Source: Lachnospiraceae bacterium FE2018 (GTDB taxonomy: Bacteria; Bacillota; Clostridia; Lachnospirales; Lachnospiraceae). Taken from it: a DNA stretch of 64,000 nt. The first letter of the stretch is position 1. Each line of letters opens with the position of its first letter. The notes under the pieces were generated by a model. It was not told the DNA's origin and did not search any database. It worked only from the letters and a program-made list of their open reading frames with translations. The translations under genes were made by a program, and so were the position numbers. Of the stretch, positions 1 through 7,687 are shown in pieces. The stretch is taken from assembly GCA_000702845.1 (NCBI GenBank), contig JNKK01000001.1, positions 62,001-126,000 of the forward strand. The letters run 5' to 3'.

Positions 1-1
1 T

Positions 2-244
2 TTGAATAAAGGGCTGCATATACGCGCAAGCGGCCATGGAGCGAGCGCGATGGCTCCCTTCCTCATTACACTTGCATGGGGAAGCATCCCTGCAGCCCTC
101 TTTTTTCTGGCACTCTTTATGCTCAGCGCATGGTCTTCAGTAACACTTGGCAGGCATACATTAAGAGATGTGCTGAGCGGAGCGGCATGCCTGCTGCTTT
201 CATTTCTGGTTTCCGCAGCGCTTTTTAAAGTTCCGTTGTTCTAA
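2..244 (+). CDS. PAP2-family phosphatase, C-terminal part (cut by window edge)
   Basis: This is the last 80 or so residues of a membrane phosphatase of the PAP2 (type 2 phosphatidic acid phosphatase) family, which removes phosphate from lipid phosphates such as undecaprenyl pyrophosphate or phosphatidic acid. Two of the three family signatures are visible: an SGH motif near residue 10 and the S-x4-GRHTLRDVLSG motif with its catalytic His and Asp near residues 45-60. Two hydrophobic segments surround them. The N-terminus, including the first signature, lies outside the window. No downstream partner on the same strand is close enough to suggest an operon. The family is clear; the substrate is not. 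Confidence 0.8.
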   Translation: MNKGLHIRASGHGASAMAPFLITLAWGSIPAALFFLALFMLSAWSSVTLGRHTLRDVLSGAACLLLSFLVSAALFKVPLF

Positions 245-378
245 GGGTAGACGGTTCGGATCAACAAAGTTCCCGGTTGCCGTAAGGCATGGATTTGTGG
301 TAGATTATCGTACGTAATCCGCTTCTTACGCGATAATTCCGCGATACCATGCCTGATGCTTTTTGGAGAGAACAATAC

Positions 379-948
379 ATGGCCACATATACCCGGGATG
401 AGATTAAAACGGCATTTATTTCGCTGTTGGATGAACGGCCCTTCAGCAAGATTACGGTCAAAGATGTAGTACTGAAATGCGGCATCAACCGAAATACCTT
501 TTACTATTATTTTCCTGATCTGCCGGCGCTGGCAGAGGCTGTTGTGGCAGAGGATTTTGTCAGTATCATGCAGGAAAAGCTGACCCCGCAGACGATTGAA
601 GAGTGCCTGGATGCCATTATCCGGTTTGCGATGGAGCACCGTCCGACCGTACTCCATTTATACCGCTCCACGGACAGGGAACGTTTTGAAATTTCCCAGT
701 GGCGTGTGTGCGATTATGTCGTGGAGCAGTATCTCAATACAGTCACAGAAGGCCGGCGCATTAGTGACGAAGACAGAGAGCTTCTGCATGATCACCTCTG
801 CAGCACGTTTTTCGGTTGGGTCATGGATACCCTTCGCAGCGGCCTGAGCCAGGAGGTCTATGTACGTTTCCGCAGGGTGTGTGCGTGGAAACGTGGTCAT
901 ATGGAAGAGATCCTTGACCGCTGCGAGAAGGAATACAAAGCTTTCTGA
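379..948 (+). CDS. TetR/AcrR-family transcriptional regulator
   Basis: A 189-residue DNA-binding regulator. Residues 1-50 form the TetR helix-turn-helix: TRDEIKTAFISLLDE, then ITVKDVVLKCGINRNTFYYYF, the usual recognition helix ending in a Tyr-rich turn. The remainder is the variable ligand-binding and dimerisation domain, so the inducer cannot be read. The ATG at 379 is preferred over an upstream ATG at 349 because GGAGAG lies 8 bases before it and the domain begins there. A strong terminator follows at 991, so the gene is probably monocistronic. Its target may be its own promoter or the PAP2 gene upstream; nothing visible decides this. Confidence 0.85.
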   Translation: MATYTRDEIKTAFISLLDERPFSKITVKDVVLKCGINRNTFYYYFPDLPALAEAVVAEDFVSIMQEKLTPQTIEECLDAIIRFAMEHRPTVLHLYRSTDRERFEISQWRVCDYVVEQYLNTVTEGRRISDEDRELLHDHLCSTFFGWVMDTLRSGLSQEVYVRFRRVCAWKRGHMEEILDRCEKEYKAF

Positions 949-990
949 TTCCATCCGCATAAAAACTTTTTGAATCCGAACTGTCGGTAT

Positions 991-1026
991 CCCGATGTCT
1001 GAATTCAGACATCGGGTGTTTTTTTG
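991..1026 (+). terminator. Rho-independent terminator after tetR gene
   Basis: A perfect 26-base palindrome (left arm CCCGATGTCTGAA, right arm its exact complement) is followed by TGTTTTTTTG. It separates the TetR gene from the membrane-protein/radical SAM operon. Confidence 0.9.
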
Positions 1027-1087
1027 TCTGTATTTATCTTCCGCGCAATCAGCTATGCTGAATACAGCAGGAAGAAAGGAGGACAAC

Positions 1088-1684
1088 GTGAACAATCTCA
1101 GCCGTGTTCGAACAGCGAAATATATGTATATCTTTTTTTCGGTCTGTATCTGTATCTATGGAGGGCTTCTTCTTTTCCAACACGAACCGTCCGTGCAGAG
1201 AGTGGCATCGGGTATCGGGCTTCTGCTTACTCTGTATGGATGCAGCAAGATCTGGGGGTACTTTTCCAGAGATCTTTATCGTCTTGCGTTTCAGCACGGC
1301 ATGGCGACAGGCATCTTTGCCGTGGCCGTCGGTATTTTCGTCGTCCTGATAAAAACGATCTCCGCAGAGAAGCTATGTATCATCCTGGGACTGACGATAG
1401 TGATGGATGCGCTGACCAGGATCGAAATGTCACTGGATGCAAAAGCATTCGGAATCAGTGGCTGGTGGCTGATTTTTGTGACAGGAATCGTCAGCGGGAC
1501 TTTGAGCTTTCTCCTGATACCGCGTCCTTTTTTGTTCGGCTCCGGAATGTTTTCGGTGACAGGTGCCGCACTTTTAACAGAGGGCATTCTCAATATCATA
1601 ACGGCGGCGCTCACGATCCACATGCCGACAAAGCAGCACCCGGAGGATGCCGTTCGAAGCGAAAACTCCCCGTGGGGGATATAA
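1088..1684 (+). CDS. DUF308/HdeD-like multi-pass membrane protein
   Basis: A 198-residue integral membrane protein with about six hydrophobic segments, roughly at residues 14-30, 40-55, 70-90, 95-115, 125-145 and 155-175. The layout of paired short helices, and the GIGLLLTLYGCSKI and ALLTEGILNIITAAL segments, fit the DUF308/HdeD family, whose members are linked to acid resistance in enterobacteria but are mostly uncharacterised in Firmicutes. The GTG start is chosen because AAGGAGGACAAC directly precedes it; a longer frame would begin inside the terminator. The radical SAM gene starts 21 bases downstream behind its own GAGGAGG, so the two are probably co-transcribed. Confidence 0.7.
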   Translation: MNNLSRVRTAKYMYIFFSVCICIYGGLLLFQHEPSVQRVASGIGLLLTLYGCSKIWGYFSRDLYRLAFQHGMATGIFAVAVGIFVVLIKTISAEKLCIILGLTIVMDALTRIEMSLDAKAFGISGWWLIFVTGIVSGTLSFLLIPRPFLFGSGMFSVTGAALLTEGILNIITAALTIHMPTKQHPEDAVRSENSPWGI

Positions 1685-1705
1685 AGAAGAAGAGGAGGAA
1701 AGATC

Positions 1706-3064
1706 ATGAATCTTGGAAACAGTTTAAAGAAACTTGGAATCGAACAGACCTTCAAGTATGTTTACAAGGACCCGGAGCCCAACATGCGCAAGCTGATGGA
1801 CTGGGCCGATAAGTTTGCGGGGGATGTATTTCCGGGACAGCGGAAGGCGATCCGCGAGGCGATCGAAAACCCCGGGCACCCCTATCACAGCTATATCCTT
1901 CATATGTTTCAAGATATCGATGAAAGCGTCATGACCAGGCTGGTGACAAATTTCTTTATCAATGCCAGCCTGATCGGATGGCCGATCCAGGAAAAACTCC
2001 GGGCCAAATACAATTGCAACATCCCATGGACGATCTTGCTGGACCCCACAAGCGCGTGCAACCTTCACTGTGCCGGCTGCTGGGCAGCGGAGTACGGCAA
2101 TAAGCTGAATTTAAGCTTTGAAGAGATCGATGACATCATCCGCCAGGGAAAGGAACTGGGTGTTTACATGTACATCTATACCGGCGGCGAGCCGATGGTG
2201 CGAAAAGCAGACCTCATCAGGCTCTGCGAAAAACACGATGATTGCATTTTTCTAGCGTTCACGAACGGAACACTGATCGATGAGGCTTTCGCCGATGAGA
2301 TGCTGCGGGTAAAAAACTTCGTCCCGGCGATTTCCCTGGAAGGCTTTGAGGAAGCCACCGACAGCCGTCGCGGAGAGGGCGTATACGAGAAGGTCATACA
2401 GGCAATGGAGCTGCTGCACCGTAAAAAACTGCTGTACGGGATTTCCTGCTGCTATACGAGCGTCAACTATGATTCCATTACCTCTGAAGAATACTGGGAT
2501 ATGATGATTGAAAACGGAGCATATTTTGTCTGGTATTTTCATTATATGCCGGTCGGAAATGACGCTTCTGTAGATCTTTTGCCTACTCCGGAGCAAAGGG
2601 AGACCGTTTATCATCGGATTCGGGATCAGCGAAGCCGCAAACCGCTTTTTGCCATGGATTTCCAGAACGATGCCGAATTTGTCGGAGGCTGCATTGCCGG
2701 AGGCAGAAGTTATTTGCATATCAACGCAAACGGGGATGCCGATCCCTGCGTGTTTATCCATTATTCCGATTCCAATATCCGTGAAAAGAGCCTTCTTGAT
2801 GTTCTGCGCTCTCCGTTGTTCATGACTTACCATGACGGTCAGCCGTTTAATGACAATATGCTTCGTCCTTGTCCGATGTTGGAAAATCCGACAAAGCTGC
2901 GCAAGATCATCGAAAAGACCGGTGCGAAGTCAACAGACATGCAGTCGCCTGAAACCGCTGAGCATCTGTGCGCCAAGTGCGATTCTTACGCTGCCTGCTG
3001 GACGCCTAAAGCGGAGGAATTATGGGAAAAGCGTAAGGCGGAAAAAGCTGCCCAAAGAGCTTAA
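1706..3064 (+). CDS. Radical SAM protein with SPASM-like C-terminus
   Basis: A 452-residue radical SAM enzyme. The [4Fe-4S]/SAM-binding motif CNLHCAGC lies at residues 118-125, followed by the GGEP motif (YTGGEPMV) near residue 158. Further Cys clusters occur late in the protein: GGC near 331, DPC near 349, RPCPM near 395, and CAKC...AAC near 424-433. These resemble SPASM or twitch auxiliary cluster ligands, as in peptide-modifying and anaerobic sulfatase-maturing enzymes. The roughly 100-residue region before the motif is helical and unassigned. metK begins 21 bases downstream, so SAM supply is encoded next to a SAM consumer. The substrate is unknown, and no obvious precursor peptide is adjacent. 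A diverged copy of the last 70 residues recurs at 5140. Confidence 0.85.
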   Translation: MNLGNSLKKLGIEQTFKYVYKDPEPNMRKLMDWADKFAGDVFPGQRKAIREAIENPGHPYHSYILHMFQDIDESVMTRLVTNFFINASLIGWPIQEKLRAKYNCNIPWTILLDPTSACNLHCAGCWAAEYGNKLNLSFEEIDDIIRQGKELGVYMYIYTGGEPMVRKADLIRLCEKHDDCIFLAFTNGTLIDEAFADEMLRVKNFVPAISLEGFEEATDSRRGEGVYEKVIQAMELLHRKKLLYGISCCYTSVNYDSITSEEYWDMMIENGAYFVWYFHYMPVGNDASVDLLPTPEQRETVYHRIRDQRSRKPLFAMDFQNDAEFVGGCIAGGRSYLHINANGDADPCVFIHYSDSNIREKSLLDVLRSPLFMTYHDGQPFNDNMLRPCPMLENPTKLRKIIEKTGAKSTDMQSPETAEHLCAKCDSYAACWTPKAEELWEKRKAEKAAQRA

Positions 3065-3084
3065 ACCGAAAGGAGAAGCGCGGA

Positions 3085-4233
3085 ATGGTGAAAAAATTAT
3101 TTACCTCGGAATCGGTCACCTGCGGACATCCTGATAAGGTTTGCGACCAGATTGCAGACAGGATACTGGATGAGCTTCTGTCACAGGATCCGGAGTCGCA
3201 TGTGGCTTGCGAAGTTACCTGTGCAACAGATGAGGTGCATATTTTCGGGGAAGTCACAACAAAGGCGGCGGTTGACTATGAGGACATTGCCCGTCAGGTC
3301 ATCAGCCAGATCGGGTATACAGAGAAAGGCCAGGGCTTTGACGCTGAGAGCTGCACGGTTCGGGTTACGGTTCACGAGCAGTCTCCCGACATTGCCAGAG
3401 GGATCTGCCGTGCAACCGAAGCAGAGCAGCTTGATAACGGCGCAGGGGATCAGGGAATGATGTTCGGTTATGCCTGCCGGGAAACAGAAAGTCTCATGCC
3501 GCTTCCGATAGAATTGTCTCATGCGTTGGCCAAAAGGCTGGAAACGGTCAGGCGCAGCGGAGAACTGCCATGGTTACGGCCGGACGGAAAAGCGCAGGTC
3601 ACTGTGGAGTATGCAAACAATATCCCACGCCGTATCGCAGGTGTGGTTGTCAGCGCGCAGCATCAGGAGTCTATCAGCATAGATGATCTCAGGCATGAGA
3701 TACTGACTCATGTCATTGCGCCTGCTCTTCCAACGCGCATGATGGATAAAGAAACTCAGATTTTTATCAATCCAACGGGACGCTTTGTCGTTGGCGGGCC
3801 TGCCGGAGACTCCGGCCTGACCGGCAGAAAAATTATTGTCGATACTTACGGTGGTTATGCAAGGCACGGCGGAGGGGCCTTTTCCGGGAAAGACGCCAGT
3901 AAGGTTGATCGAAGCGGCGCTTATTTAGCAAGATATATCGCAAAAAACATTGTCGCTTCTGATCTGGCGGAGCGCTGTGAGGTGCAAATCAGCTATGCGA
4001 TCGGGCTTTCAACGCCTATGTCATTGACAATTGATGCCTTTGGCACAGAAAAAGCACCTCTGGAATCCATCTATAATGCTGTTGAGCGCAATGTGGACTG
4101 CCGCCCCAACGCAATCATCCGGCGCTTCGACTTATTAAAGCCTGTATTTTTCCCGATTTCCTGTTATGGACATTTTGGCAGCAATGCATCGGATATGCCG
4201 TGGGAGAAAACAGATTTGAAGTTGTTTGTATAG
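3085..4233 (+). CDS. metK: S-adenosylmethionine synthetase
   Basis: A 382-residue methionine adenosyltransferase, which makes SAM from methionine and ATP in the cytoplasm. Family hallmarks are present: FTSESVT-CGHPDK at the N-terminus, GAGDQGMMFGYA near residue 120 for ATP and methionine binding, and the GGGAFSGKD phosphate-binding loop near 266. The length fits the family (about 380-400). One oddity is TCGHPDK where SEGHPDK is usual, replacing Glu with Cys. It lies between a radical SAM gene and a degV gene with short spacers (21 and 10 bases), which suggests a dedicated operon. Whether this is the only metK of the genome cannot be judged here. Confidence 0.95.
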   Translation: MVKKLFTSESVTCGHPDKVCDQIADRILDELLSQDPESHVACEVTCATDEVHIFGEVTTKAAVDYEDIARQVISQIGYTEKGQGFDAESCTVRVTVHEQSPDIARGICRATEAEQLDNGAGDQGMMFGYACRETESLMPLPIELSHALAKRLETVRRSGELPWLRPDGKAQVTVEYANNIPRRIAGVVVSAQHQESISIDDLRHEILTHVIAPALPTRMMDKETQIFINPTGRFVVGGPAGDSGLTGRKIIVDTYGGYARHGGGAFSGKDASKVDRSGAYLARYIAKNIVASDLAERCEVQISYAIGLSTPMSLTIDAFGTEKAPLESIYNAVERNVDCRPNAIIRRFDLLKPVFFPISCYGHFGSNASDMPWEKTDLKLFV

Positions 4234-4243
4234 GAGGGCCAGG

Positions 4244-5107
4244 ATGCCTGTAAAAATCATATCCGACAGCACGTGCGATCTCTCGCAAGACCTTCTGCGT
4301 AAATACGATATTGAGGTTGCACCGCTCACCGTTACATTGGGCAATCGAAGCGGCCCTGACGGAGAGGAAATCACAGCTGAAGATATCTACCGTTATGTAG
4401 ACACAACCGGTCAGTTGCCGAAAACAAGTGCTGTCAACCCGATGGCATACGAAGCATTATTTCGCAAATGGCAGGAAAGGGGTTTTGAAATCATACATTT
4501 TTGTATCAGCAGTGAATTCTCCAGTGCCTATCAAAATGCATGTATTGCCGCGCAGGAAACAAGAGGCGTTTATCCTGTAGATTCCCGGAACCTGTCTACC
4601 GGCCAGGGATTGACGGTTTTAAAGGCAGCAGAGATGGCCATGGCCGACGCTTCTGTCGAAGAAATTCTGCGTACTTGTGAAGACATGATTCCCCATGTGG
4701 AAGCAAGCTTCGTTGCAAACAGCATCGATTATCTGTACAAAGGAGGGCGGTGCTCCGCTTTAGCCGCGCTTGGAGCAAATATGTTACAAATAAAGCCCTG
4801 TATAGAAGTACGAGATGGAAAAATGATCCCCGGAAAAAAATATCGGGGCTCAATAGAAAAGGTGATTCGTTCGTATGTAATTGACAAGCTGAAAAACCGT
4901 ACGGATATTGACGATGAAAGAATATTTGTTACACATACCCGCTGCGATCCGGAAACGATTGAAGCTGTCCGCAGCCTGATCCGGCAATACCACCCTGGAT
5001 TCAGAGAAATCCTCGAAACGACTGCCGGGGCAACCAATACAACACATTGCGGACCGGAAACGCTTGGCATTCTGTTTGTAAGAAAAAAACCGGATACAAA
5101 TTTGTAA
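4244..5107 (+). CDS. DegV-family fatty-acid-binding protein
   Basis: A 287-residue DegV-family protein. These cytoplasmic proteins bind a fatty acid; in Firmicutes, FakB members present it to the kinase FakA for phospholipid synthesis. The family start is seen (KIISDSTCDLS, residues 3-13), as are the lipid head-group motif with TSA (KTSAVNPMAYE, near 60), SS-EFSSAYQ near 90, and VDSRNLSTGQG near 114. The ATG at 4244 follows TAGGAGGGCCAGG, and the stop of metK lies inside that ribosome site, so the genes are translationally close. Its function beside radical SAM and metK genes is not obvious. Confidence 0.9.
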   Translation: MPVKIISDSTCDLSQDLLRKYDIEVAPLTVTLGNRSGPDGEEITAEDIYRYVDTTGQLPKTSAVNPMAYEALFRKWQERGFEIIHFCISSEFSSAYQNACIAAQETRGVYPVDSRNLSTGQGLTVLKAAEMAMADASVEEILRTCEDMIPHVEASFVANSIDYLYKGGRCSALAALGANMLQIKPCIEVRDGKMIPGKKYRGSIEKVIRSYVIDKLKNRTDIDDERIFVTHTRCDPETIEAVRSLIRQYHPGFREILETTAGATNTTHCGPETLGILFVRKKPDTNL

Positions 5108-5139
5108 TGTATTCTTTGGATTGATAATCTAAGGACTGA

Positions 5140-5361
5140 ATGCCTTTCAATGACAACATGTTCCGCCCCTGCCCGATGCTGGAAAACCCGGAATATATTG
5201 AGAAGATGGTACGTGAGACAGAGGCGCCATCCACCGATATGCAGTCCCCGGAAAGCGTGGAACACCTGGTCTCCAAGACAAAGGATTACGCGGAAAAATG
5301 GGCACCGAAAGCAGAAGAAATGTGGACAGAAAGGCAGAAAGAAAAAAGTGCAAGGGTATAA
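5140..5361 (+). pseudogene. Remnant: C-terminus of a second radical SAM protein
   Basis: About 70 codons that match the end of the radical SAM protein encoded at 1706-3064: PFNDNMFRPCPMLENP here against PFNDNMLRPCPMLENP there, then the shared STDMQSPE block. It lacks the rest of the enzyme. The late Cys cluster is gone: where the intact protein has HLCAKCDSYAACW, this one has HLVSKTKDYAEKW. It therefore seems to derive from a diverged paralogue rather than from a recent duplication. An ATG at 5140 keeps it open, but there is no clear ribosome site. It sits between degV and the alarmone synthetase. Confidence 0.8.
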
Positions 5362-5379
5362 AAGCAGGAGGTGCTTTCA

Positions 5380-6084
5380 TTGCAGGGATCCATATCAGAT
5401 TATGGCAGAATGTCGGATCGTCAGCAGGTCTTCAACAAACTTGCAGCGAACAAAGAAATTATCCAGGAGTATACACATCCATACCGCGAATTGATGGCGT
5501 ACTATCGCTGTGCCATGATGGAGGTATCAACCAAATTTCAGGTTTTGAATGAGGAACTGTCTTTACAGTATGATCGCAATCCAATTGAAACAGTGAAGAC
5601 CCGATTAAAATCTTTGGAAAGCATTGTGGAGAAACTTCAGAGAAAGCACCTTCCCCTTACGCTTGAAGCAGTAGAGCAGGAAATTAATGATGTCGCCGGC
5701 GTACGGGTTATATGTTCATATCCATCCGATATTATTACTTTGTCAGAGGCTTTCCTGAAGCAGGATGATATTCAGCTTATAACAAGAAAGGATTATATCT
5801 TAACCCCAAAGCCGAATGGATACCGTAGTCTCCATCTGATTATTTCCATACCAATTTTTCTTCATGATCAAAAGCGCCATATGCATGTTGAAGTTCAATT
5901 TCGAACAATATCAATGGATTGGTGGGCAAGTCTGGAACACAAAATCCGTTATAAAAAGGATTTACCGCTTCCTGATGCATTGGAGAAAGAATTGTTAGAG
6001 TGTGCAAACATCAGTGAAGAACTTGATCAAAGGATGGAGAATCTGCAGATTATTGCAGATAGTATGGCAAAAAATACAGGATAA
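5380..6084 (+). CDS. Small alarmone synthetase (RelA/SpoT synthetase domain)
   Basis: A 234-residue stand-alone (p)ppGpp synthetase of the RelQ/RelP type, transferring pyrophosphate from ATP to GDP or GTP in the stringent response. Visible signatures are the basic KTRLKSLESIVEKL segment, EINDVAGVRVIC near residue 108, the TPKPNGYRSLHLI nucleotide-binding loop, and the VEVQFRTISMDWWASLEHKIRYKK block. Hydrolase and TGS/ACT regulatory domains are absent, as expected for this class. The TTG at 5380 is preferred because AGGAGG lies 8-9 bases before it; a GTG at 5371 overlaps that site. A terminator follows. Stringent-response synthetases of this size also occur as toxins, but no antitoxin partner is visible. 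Confidence 0.9.
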   Translation: MQGSISDYGRMSDRQQVFNKLAANKEIIQEYTHPYRELMAYYRCAMMEVSTKFQVLNEELSLQYDRNPIETVKTRLKSLESIVEKLQRKHLPLTLEAVEQEINDVAGVRVICSYPSDIITLSEAFLKQDDIQLITRKDYILTPKPNGYRSLHLIISIPIFLHDQKRHMHVEVQFRTISMDWWASLEHKIRYKKDLPLPDALEKELLECANISEELDQRMENLQIIADSMAKNTG

Positions 6085-6667
6085 AGGTATTGTACAAATC
6101 CGAAACAGCTCGCTGACCGGATGTTATATCGGTTGGTGAGCTGTGTTTTCTATCTGGAATTGTATTTCTTACATTCGGCTTCCAGTCTCGGGAAGTCGAG
6201 GCATCGGTTCCGGCGGGAAATATACCATCGGATAAATATGCCTTATACAGGACGTTTGCTTTATTACAGATCACTTCGCTGTGCCGATGACACCATTTAA
6301 GTTCTTTCTGACACAGTTCTTTGTACCGGATGATTTCAGACCGGTCTCTTTTTCTTACAATCAAATCAATGGGCTGCAGCTGCGCTTCCTCGATTGGGAT
6401 CATCAGGTTGAAGTTCAGAACACCCAGTAATTTTCCATCCACTTCTATCTTTGAGAAATCCATGGAATTCCGCATCCTTTTATGCTTTTCCTTCGGAGAC
6501 GAGAGCGGGATGCAATACTTATGCGTCCCACAGACGATCACAATACCGACAAAGACACGGGTATCCTTTCCGGTTTGCGGGGATACGGACAACACACGGT
6601 CATCTATATGATGCAGGTTGCGGATATATTTCATATCCACCTTGTAAAGCTTGAATTCTGTCTGCAT
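6050..6667 (-). pseudogene. toxN: ToxN/AbiQ-type endoribonuclease toxin with C-terminal frameshift
   Basis: A type III toxin-antitoxin RNase. Family blocks are clear: KLYKVDMKYIRNL at the start, RVFVGIVIVCGTHKYCIPLSSPK (split here by family convention near residues 38-60), then LGVLNFNLMIPI. The open frame runs on to 205 residues with a tail unlike the family. In another frame the DNA from about 6213 down to the stop at 6150-6152 encodes RCLDFPRLEAECKKY, the usual ToxN ending. Repairing one base near 6207-6215 gives about 172 residues, the normal family length. The toxin is therefore probably frameshifted at its last 20-odd residues, or carries an extended tail. The antitoxin RNA and terminator lie directly upstream on this strand. 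A sequencing error could produce the same picture. Confidence 0.8.
6105..6149 (+). terminator. Terminator between alarmone synthetase and toxN-like gene
   Basis: ACAGCTC pairs with GAGCTGT, with an inner ACCG/CGGT helix, followed by GTTTT. It ends the alarmone synthetase transcript. It lies directly downstream of the ancestral stop of the convergent toxN-like gene. Confidence 0.75.
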
Positions 6668-6678
6668 GATTTTCTTTG

Positions 6679-6711
6679 AAAAAAGTGGCTATGCGTCTCC
6701 GCATAGCCACT
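6679..6711 (-). terminator. Leaky terminator between antitoxin RNA and toxN
   Basis: AGTGGCTATGCG pairs perfectly with CGCATAGCCACT (12 bp, 4-base loop) and is followed on the minus strand by six U residues. It ends 12 bases before the toxN ATG. In type III systems (ToxIN, AbiQ, CptIN) such a terminator sets the ratio of antitoxin RNA to toxin mRNA. Confidence 0.9.
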
Positions 6712-6776
6712 ATGTAGCAACTCCAGTAGAGTTCCTAACGCTTTTAGCAGTCACACTTTCGGTAGGACTCACCGTT
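6712..6776 (-). ncRNA. toxI: ToxI-like antitoxin RNA, about two repeats
   Basis: Minus-strand RNA between the promoter and the toxN terminator. It contains about two degenerate units of 33-36 bases. The first reads CGGTGAGTCCTACCGAAAGT and then GTGACTGCTAAAAGCG; this layout (GGTGA..CTACC..AAGTG..GCTA.AAA) closely follows the known 36-base ToxI repeat of Pectobacterium. The second unit (GTTAGGAACTCTACTGGAGT onward) is more diverged and merges with the terminator stem. In the family, ToxN cuts the repeat RNA, and the pieces fold as pseudoknots that hold the toxin inactive. Two repeats would be at the low end for the class. Confidence 0.75.
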
Positions 6777-6782
6777 GACTAT

Positions 6783-6810
6783 AGAATAGCAGCAAACGGC
6801 GTTTTGTCAA
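6783..6810 (-). promoter_or_regulatory. Promoter of the type III antitoxin/toxin transcript
   Basis: On the minus strand, a perfect -35 TTGACA (6805-6810) is separated by 16 bases from TATTCT (6783-6788). Transcription would start near 6776, just before the first antitoxin repeat. Confidence 0.75.
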
Positions 6811-6941
6811 GGGATTTCGCAAAGATCAGCGTGCGCGTGTATCGGTGTACATACCGACGAGGGAAGACGCTGAGTGGCACCTGAAGTATTGTCAGCAAAA
6901 AAATATGAAATCTGAACTCATCACTTGACAATGTTGCAGTG

Positions 6942-7165
6942 AATTGATGACAAGGGACGAGCTGACAGTCATGGATGGCGGAAAATGCATCCTGCAGCTG
7001 CGCGGTGTGCGGCCGTTTCTTTCTGACAAGTATGATATTACAGGACATCCCAACTACTATCTTACGGCTGATGCAGATAGCAGAAACACGTTCGATGTGG
7101 AGAAGTACCTGAACCGTAGAATGAAACTCAAGAGCAGTGAGAAATATACAGTGGTCGAAGCATAG
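6942..7165 (+). pseudogene. VirD4/TraG-type coupling protein, C-terminal remnant
   Basis: About 73 codons matching the end of the type IV coupling ATPase of clostridial conjugative elements (VirD4-like, CD1115 type): DELTVMDGGKCILQLRGVRP followed by FLSDKYDITGHPNY and FDVEKYLNRRMKL. The ATPase core is missing. Family knowledge places the coupling protein at the inner membrane, where it feeds DNA to the conjugation channel. This fragment and the next gene mark a conjugative element that was largely deleted here, between the toxin locus and the EamA gene. Confidence 0.8.
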
Positions 7166-7280
7166 TAGTTTTAATCGGTGGGTGGTCAATCAGGGCCGCC
7201 CGATCATAAGGCGACATCCTTGCAATCTACTGACAAAAAGGTGAAGATAGAATAAAAAGCACAGAAAGGCGGGATGAGAA

Positions 7281-7565
7281 ATGTTAGTATTCAGATGGTT
7301 AGTTAAGACAGCGCTTCTTCCTGTAATGCTGCTTCTTCTGGTCCTGAAGGTTCTTGTGAAGATAAGCAGAGAGATCTCTTCTGTGATTTTTGGAGTTCTG
7401 ATCCTGTTCGTTGCAGGATGCATCATCTACACCATCATGAAACAGGTATGGATCCAGACATTCCTGTTGGTATTGATCGAGGCGGGCATTATGGGCGTTG
7501 TAATCGCAACAGGTGTTATCGAAGGCTTGATTGATGCAGTACTTATAAGAATAGTCAGCATCTGA
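7281..7565 (+). CDS. Small hydrophobic protein of conjugative-element type
   Basis: A 94-residue protein with three or four membrane segments (FRWLVKTALLPVMLLLLVLK, VIFGVLILFVAGCIIYTIM, and a C-terminal pair). The RWLVKxALLPVMLLL start resembles small membrane proteins encoded next to virD4 in Lachnospiraceae conjugative elements, which fits the virD4 remnant 115 bases upstream. The role is unknown. GGCGGGATGAG precedes the ATG at 7281. It is probably a surviving passenger of the deleted element and may still be expressed. Confidence 0.6.
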   Translation: MLVFRWLVKTALLPVMLLLLVLKVLVKISREISSVIFGVLILFVAGCIIYTIMKQVWIQTFLLVLIEAGIMGVVIATGVIEGLIDAVLIRIVSI

Positions 7566-7687
7566 AACTGCTGCATGAGTATAATGTGGGCTAATAATTC
7601 ATGATATAATAGAGATGATTCCATCTAATATACGCTAGTTTGTTAATTGTATTGCCTAGACAAATCGGGATTTGAAGGAGTATCACT

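Noticed and set aside
995-1087. N-terminal extension of the DUF308-like protein starting in the terminator
   Set aside because: The upstream ATG lies inside a perfect terminator stem, and the GTG at 1088 has an ideal AAGGAGG.
5380-6084. Toxic small alarmone synthetase (toxSAS)
   Set aside because: The domain fits ordinary RelQ/RelP enzymes, and no adjacent antitoxin gene exists on the same strand.
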